In this document: positions 33,298 to 35,891 of the stretch, piece by piece
Numbering within the stretch: the first letter of the stretch is position 1
Layout of the letters: every line of letters begins with the position of its first letter
Source: Thiopontia sp013349825
Lineage (GTDB): Bacteria > Pseudomonadota > Gammaproteobacteria > GCF-002020875
DNA: 35,891 nt
Reading direction: 5' to 3'
Assembly: GCA_963981015.1 (NCBI GenBank)
Contig: CAXCCG010000017.1
Coordinates: 1 to 35,891 of the forward strand
Notes under the pieces: model-generated
The model's input: only the letters and a program-made list of their open reading frames with translations
What the model was told of the DNA's origin: nothing
The model's database searches: none
Made by a program: the position numbers and the translations under genes

Positions 33298-34158
33298 ATG
33301 AATAGCAGAGATATGGTGCGGTCACTGATGACCAATACCGAATCAATGATCTGTTTTAAGGATCTAGAGGGGCGTTTTCTTCTGGTTAATCAGAGGTGGA
33401 TGAGTCTTTTCGATGTTCAGTTGATCGATATCCTTGGTAAGCAGCATTATGGGGATTATACCGAGGAGCTTGCAGAGAAAAGCAATCAGAGCGATCTTCA
33501 GGTCCAGAAACAGAAAGGTGTCATGACTTTTGAGGAGCGTTTTAACGCAGGCGCAGGAGATTATCAGTTTTATACCACTAAATTCCCTGTGTTCGACAAT
33601 GACAGCCAGCTTATTGGGACAGGGACCATCTCAGTAGATCCGAGTAGCCAAAAAATAGAAGGTAGTCAGCCAGAAGGGTTGCGCGACCCAGTCACTGGGG
33701 TCTTGAACCAAAATGCCTTCTTTGAAATGGCGGGTTATGAGTTTGTTCGTCGCGGTCGATACCATCAGCAGCTCTCTATGTTGTTGGTTGAAATTGAAGA
33801 TTTCAATAAAATCAAGCAACTTCATGGCACAAAAATTAGCAACAAGATATTAATTGAATTTGCGGTGCTTCTCGAGGATCTGTTGCGTGATACTGATATT
33901 CTGTTTCGAATTGGTGATGCCAAATTTGCAGTGACTGCACCAGAGACCGGAGGGTCTGGGGGAACGCGGGCAGCTAAACGTATTCGAGAGGCCGTCAATG
34001 AGAAAGATTTCGTCCCAGTTGAGATGATTACATTGAGTATTGGGGTGGTTGAGGTGGTTAGTGAGGATGATTTAAAGAGTGTACTGAAGAGTGCTGAATT
34101 AGCCTTGTCTGAGGCAAAAGCCGAAGGCAAGAACCGAATAGTAATCGGTAGTGCATAA
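33298..34158 (+). CDS. PAS-GGDEF protein with a degenerate GGDEF motif
   Basis: A 286-residue cytoplasmic protein. A PAS domain (about 12-115, starting SMICFKDLEGRFLLVNQRW) is followed by a GGDEF domain (about 128-284, starting DPVTGVLNQNAFFEM). The catalytic motif reads GDAKF (206-210) instead of GGDEF or GGEEF, and the metal-binding site is VEIEDFNKIKQLHG. Diguanylate cyclase activity is therefore unlikely; a sensor or c-di-GMP-independent regulator is more likely. The start ATG 33298 follows an in-frame stop 12 bases upstream (33286-33288) but has no strong ribosome site. It is monocistronic between tRNA-Gly and mutY. Confidence 0.85.
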   Translation: MNSRDMVRSLMTNTESMICFKDLEGRFLLVNQRWMSLFDVQLIDILGKQHYGDYTEELAEKSNQSDLQVQKQKGVMTFEERFNAGAGDYQFYTTKFPVFDNDSQLIGTGTISVDPSSQKIEGSQPEGLRDPVTGVLNQNAFFEMAGYEFVRRGRYHQQLSMLLVEIEDFNKIKQLHGTKISNKILIEFAVLLEDLLRDTDILFRIGDAKFAVTAPETGGSGGTRAAKRIREAVNEKDFVPVEMITLSIGVVEVVSEDDLKSVLKSAELALSEAKAEGKNRIVIGSA

Positions 34159-34190
34159 AACAATATATTGAAATCATGTAGAAAAAGTGT

Positions 34191-34225
34191 CCAGCCCCTC
34201 ATCTATGGGAGGAGTGAGGGGCTGG
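34191..34225. terminator. Strong hairpin after the PAS-GGDEF gene
   Basis: CCAGCCCCTCA (34191-34201) pairs perfectly with TGAGGGGCTGG (34215-34225), leaving a loop that contains GGGAGGAG. No T run follows on the plus strand. On the minus strand ACAC then five T follow. It probably ends the PAS-GGDEF transcript, but it is not a textbook terminator. Confidence 0.5.
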
Positions 34226-34273
34226 AGGGTTCGTGTTGACTTAGACAAACCTGTCTTAGTGCGGGCCTTCAGA

Positions 34274-34357
34274 AACTGTTTGATTGTAGCTTCGAAACAC
34301 AGTCAAACAGTTGAGGATAGAAGGGATATCGTTCCCAGGGAGGTGGGTGTCGATATC
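34274..34357. other. Two consecutive hairpins upstream of mutY
   Basis: Hairpin A: 34274-34287 (AACTGTTTGATTGT) pairs with 34299-34312 (ACAGTCAAACAGTT), 14 bp with one wobble, around a TTCGAA-containing loop. Hairpin B: GATATCG (34325-34331) pairs with CGATATC (34351-34357). Neither has a T run. They occupy much of the 296-base gap 34159-34454 before mutY. They may be a structured leader, operators or a decayed mobile-element end. Nothing else was seen in that gap. Confidence 0.45.
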
Positions 34358-34454
34358 GATTATTAACGAACGCTTGTATTATAGTTTAGTTATAGACAAT
34401 ACACAAGTGAAATTGTCGGATATTTATTGTTGTCCCAAGCTATACTCCATAACC

Positions 34455-35510
34455 ATGGTAAATGAGTTTGCACAGCCCTTGTTACAGTGGGCAGAAGTCT
34501 ACGGTCGAAGAGATCTTCCTTGGCAGAAGGATCGTGATCCCTATCATATATGGGTCTCTGAGGTGATGTTGCAACAGACTCGTGTTGATACAGTCATTCC
34601 ATACTTCCAAAAATTTATGGCCCGTTTTCCAGATATTTGTACCCTCTCGATAGCATCTTTAGATGAGGTTTTAGCGTACTGGTCAGGCCTTGGATATTAT
34701 GCGAGGGCTAGAAATCTGCACCGGGCAGCCTCGGTTCTCTGTAATGAGCAGGGTGGATCTCTGCCAATGGATCGATTGGTGCTAGAGACACTGCCGGGTA
34801 TTGGACGCTCAACGGCAGCGGCCATTTTATCGCTAGCATATGATCTTCCTGAACCCATTCTTGACGGCAATGTAAAGCGGGTGCTGAGCCGATATTATGA
34901 GATTGAGGGTTGGTCTGGGTCTGGCAGTGTACTGCGCCAGCTTTGGCAGTGTGCAGAAAAAAGTATGCCGGTGAGTTCTTGTGGGGCATATACCCAGGCC
35001 ATTATGGATTTGGGGGCCTCTCTCTGCACACGTTCGAAACCACAATGTGAGCACTGCCCGTTAATGGCAGAGTGCATGGCGCAAATAAAAGGTCGAACAG
35101 ATGAGTTGCCATCCCCCCGGCCGAGCAAAAAATTACCGCTGCGTAAAAACTATATGGCTATTCTTCACCACCCAAAAGAGTCTATGGTATTGCTACAGAG
35201 GAGAGCCGAAAATGGTATTTGGGGAGGGTTATGGAGTTTTCCGGAGTTTGAGGGGGAGCAGGAAAACGGAGAGTGGCTTCAACTTATTGAAGATAAACAG
35301 TTGCCCAACCCTGAATTATGGAATGATATTATCCATACTTTTACTCACTTCAGGTTACAGATAACACCGCTCTATTTTGAGCTGGATCATCAGTTGGAGA
35401 TTGAGCACAAGGGGGTGGAGTGGGTTGCATTGAATCGTTTACATGAGCATGGTCAGCCAGCCCCGGTAAAGAAATTAATGAAGCAGCTACAACAAGAGAA
35501 AAATGTATGA
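34455..35510 (+). CDS. mutY: A/G-specific adenine DNA glycosylase MutY
   Basis: From ATG 34455 this is 351 residues, the usual MutY length; the longer open frame to 34311 adds no family sequence and lacks a ribosome site. It removes adenine mispaired with 8-oxoguanine. Glu36 (SEVMLQQT) and Asp137 (PILDGNVKRV) are the catalytic pair. The helix-hairpin-helix is LPGIGRSTAAAIL (about 113-125). The 4Fe-4S ligands are Cys191, 198, 201 and 207 (C-x6-C-x2-C-x5-C). A C-terminal NUDIX-like 8-oxoG-recognition domain (about 225-345) ends the protein. It overlaps yggX by 4 bases (ATGA), the common mutY-yggX pair. Confidence 0.96.
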   Translation: MVNEFAQPLLQWAEVYGRRDLPWQKDRDPYHIWVSEVMLQQTRVDTVIPYFQKFMARFPDICTLSIASLDEVLAYWSGLGYYARARNLHRAASVLCNEQGGSLPMDRLVLETLPGIGRSTAAAILSLAYDLPEPILDGNVKRVLSRYYEIEGWSGSGSVLRQLWQCAEKSMPVSSCGAYTQAIMDLGASLCTRSKPQCEHCPLMAECMAQIKGRTDELPSPRPSKKLPLRKNYMAILHHPKESMVLLQRRAENGIWGGLWSFPEFEGEQENGEWLQLIEDKQLPNPELWNDIIHTFTHFRLQITPLYFELDHQLEIEHKGVEWVALNRLHEHGQPAPVKKLMKQLQQEKNV

Positions 35511-35776
35511 CTAGAATGGTGCATTGTGTGAAGTTGGGAAGCGAAGCCCCAGGATTAGAGCGATTAACCTACCCCGGTGAGTTGGGGCAACGAATATTTG
35601 AAAGTGTTTCAGTTGAGGGTTGGCAGCAATGGGTTCAGCAGCAGACCATTTTGATCAACGAGAACCGACTCAATATGGCAGAAGCTAAATCCAGAAAATT
35701 TCTGGAGCAGCAGATGGAGGCCTTCTTTTTTGGCGAAGGTTCGGAAATACCAGAAGGATTTACACCAAGCACTTGA
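35507..35776 (+). CDS. yggX: YggX, Fe(II)-trafficking and oxidative-protection protein
   Basis: An 89-residue cytoplasmic protein matching YggX end to end: VHCVKLG, an Ala-Pro-Gly-Leu segment, LGQRIFESVS, WQQW, ILINENRLN and KFLEQQMEAFFFGE. It helps protect or repair Fe-S clusters such as that of MutY. The start ATG 35507 overlaps the mutY stop; ATG 35516 is the position most homologues use. Confidence 0.95.
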   Translation: MTRMVHCVKLGSEAPGLERLTYPGELGQRIFESVSVEGWQQWVQQQTILINENRLNMAEAKSRKFLEQQMEAFFFGEGSEIPEGFTPST

Positions 35777-35801
35777 CCCTAGAGCTCTGATGCGATTCAA
35801 T
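35773..35801 (+). promoter_or_regulatory. Likely promoter of tRNA-Phe
   Basis: TTGACC (35773-35778), 17 bases, then TTCAAT (35796-35801) lie about 38 bases before the tRNA. The -35 overlaps the yggX stop codon. The -10 is a weak match. Confidence 0.4.
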
Positions 35802-35838
35802 ACGCAGCCTGCATTTGCAAGAACAACAAAGCAGATTT

Positions 35839-35891
35839 GGCCGGATAGCTCAGTCGGTAGAGCAGAGGATTGAAAATCCTCGTGTCGGTGG
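35839..35891 (+). tRNA. tRNA-Phe (anticodon GAA), 3' end outside the window
   Basis: The acceptor 5' strand GGCCGGA, D arm GCTCAGTCGGTAGAGC and anticodon arm GAGGA-TTGAAAA-TCCTC match bacterial tRNA-Phe, including the GAA anticodon. The T arm and acceptor 3' strand are cut off by the end of the window. Confidence 0.95.

Noticed and set aside
34311..34454. N-terminal extension of MutY to ATG 34311
   Set aside because: The extra 48 residues have no similarity to MutY and include the leader hairpins. The family start pattern begins at ATG 34455.

Overview
The window looks like the chromosome of a sulfur-oxidising, CO2-fixing gammaproteobacterium, in the general style of Chromatiales or the thiotrophic symbionts. 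This is inferred from gene content: flavocytochrome c sulfide dehydrogenase (fccA-fccB), a sulfide:quinone oxidoreductase-like flavoprotein, a SulP anion transporter, a DabA/DabB-type inorganic-carbon uptake operon, and the gammaproteobacterial blocks thiS-thiG-trmB and mutY-yggX. No CRISPR array, prophage or intact insertion sequence was seen.

Layout. 1-2.9 kb, plus strand: an iron-related block with the tail of an upstream gene, a Tat-exported DUF1513 protein, a decayed reading frame, and a Fur-box-preceded LbtU-like outer-membrane porin. 2.8-3.4 kb, minus: a DUF697 membrane protein. 3.6-4.7 kb, plus: an LCIB-type (theta-class) carbonic anhydrase-like protein. 4.7-14.2 kb, minus: five overlapping genes in transcription order NuoM-like, DabA, NuoL/DabB-like, a degenerate NuoM-like and another NuoM-like. 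14.3-16.8 kb, minus: an unknown lipoprotein and an NhaD Na+/H+ antiporter. 16.9-22.6 kb, minus: a tripartite RND efflux operon. 22.9-25.1 kb, plus: SulP and a thioredoxin. 25.1-25.5 kb: a structured repeat-like element and a strong candidate small RNA on the minus strand. 25.5-27.1 kb, plus: a SPOR lipoprotein and an ArsR-family regulator. 27.2-33.1 kb, minus: fccAB, then a likely operon thiS-thiG-trmB-tlpA-sqr-like. 33.2 kb to the end, plus: tRNA-Gly(CCC), a PAS-GGDEF protein with a broken GGDEF motif, mutY, yggX and the start of tRNA-Phe.

How the genes fit together. The LCIB-like protein, the DabA/antiporter operon, NhaD and possibly SulP look like a carbon-concentrating module. In it, vectorial CO2 hydration by DabA would be energised through proton- or sodium-conducting subunits. 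FccAB and the SQR-like protein would supply electrons from sulfide. The most unusual points are a DAB operon with four antiporter-like subunits, one of which has lost its key proton-path residues; the LCIB-type carbonic anhydrase beside it; and a well-formed small RNA with a C-rich anti-Shine-Dalgarno loop, a near-consensus promoter and an intrinsic terminator.
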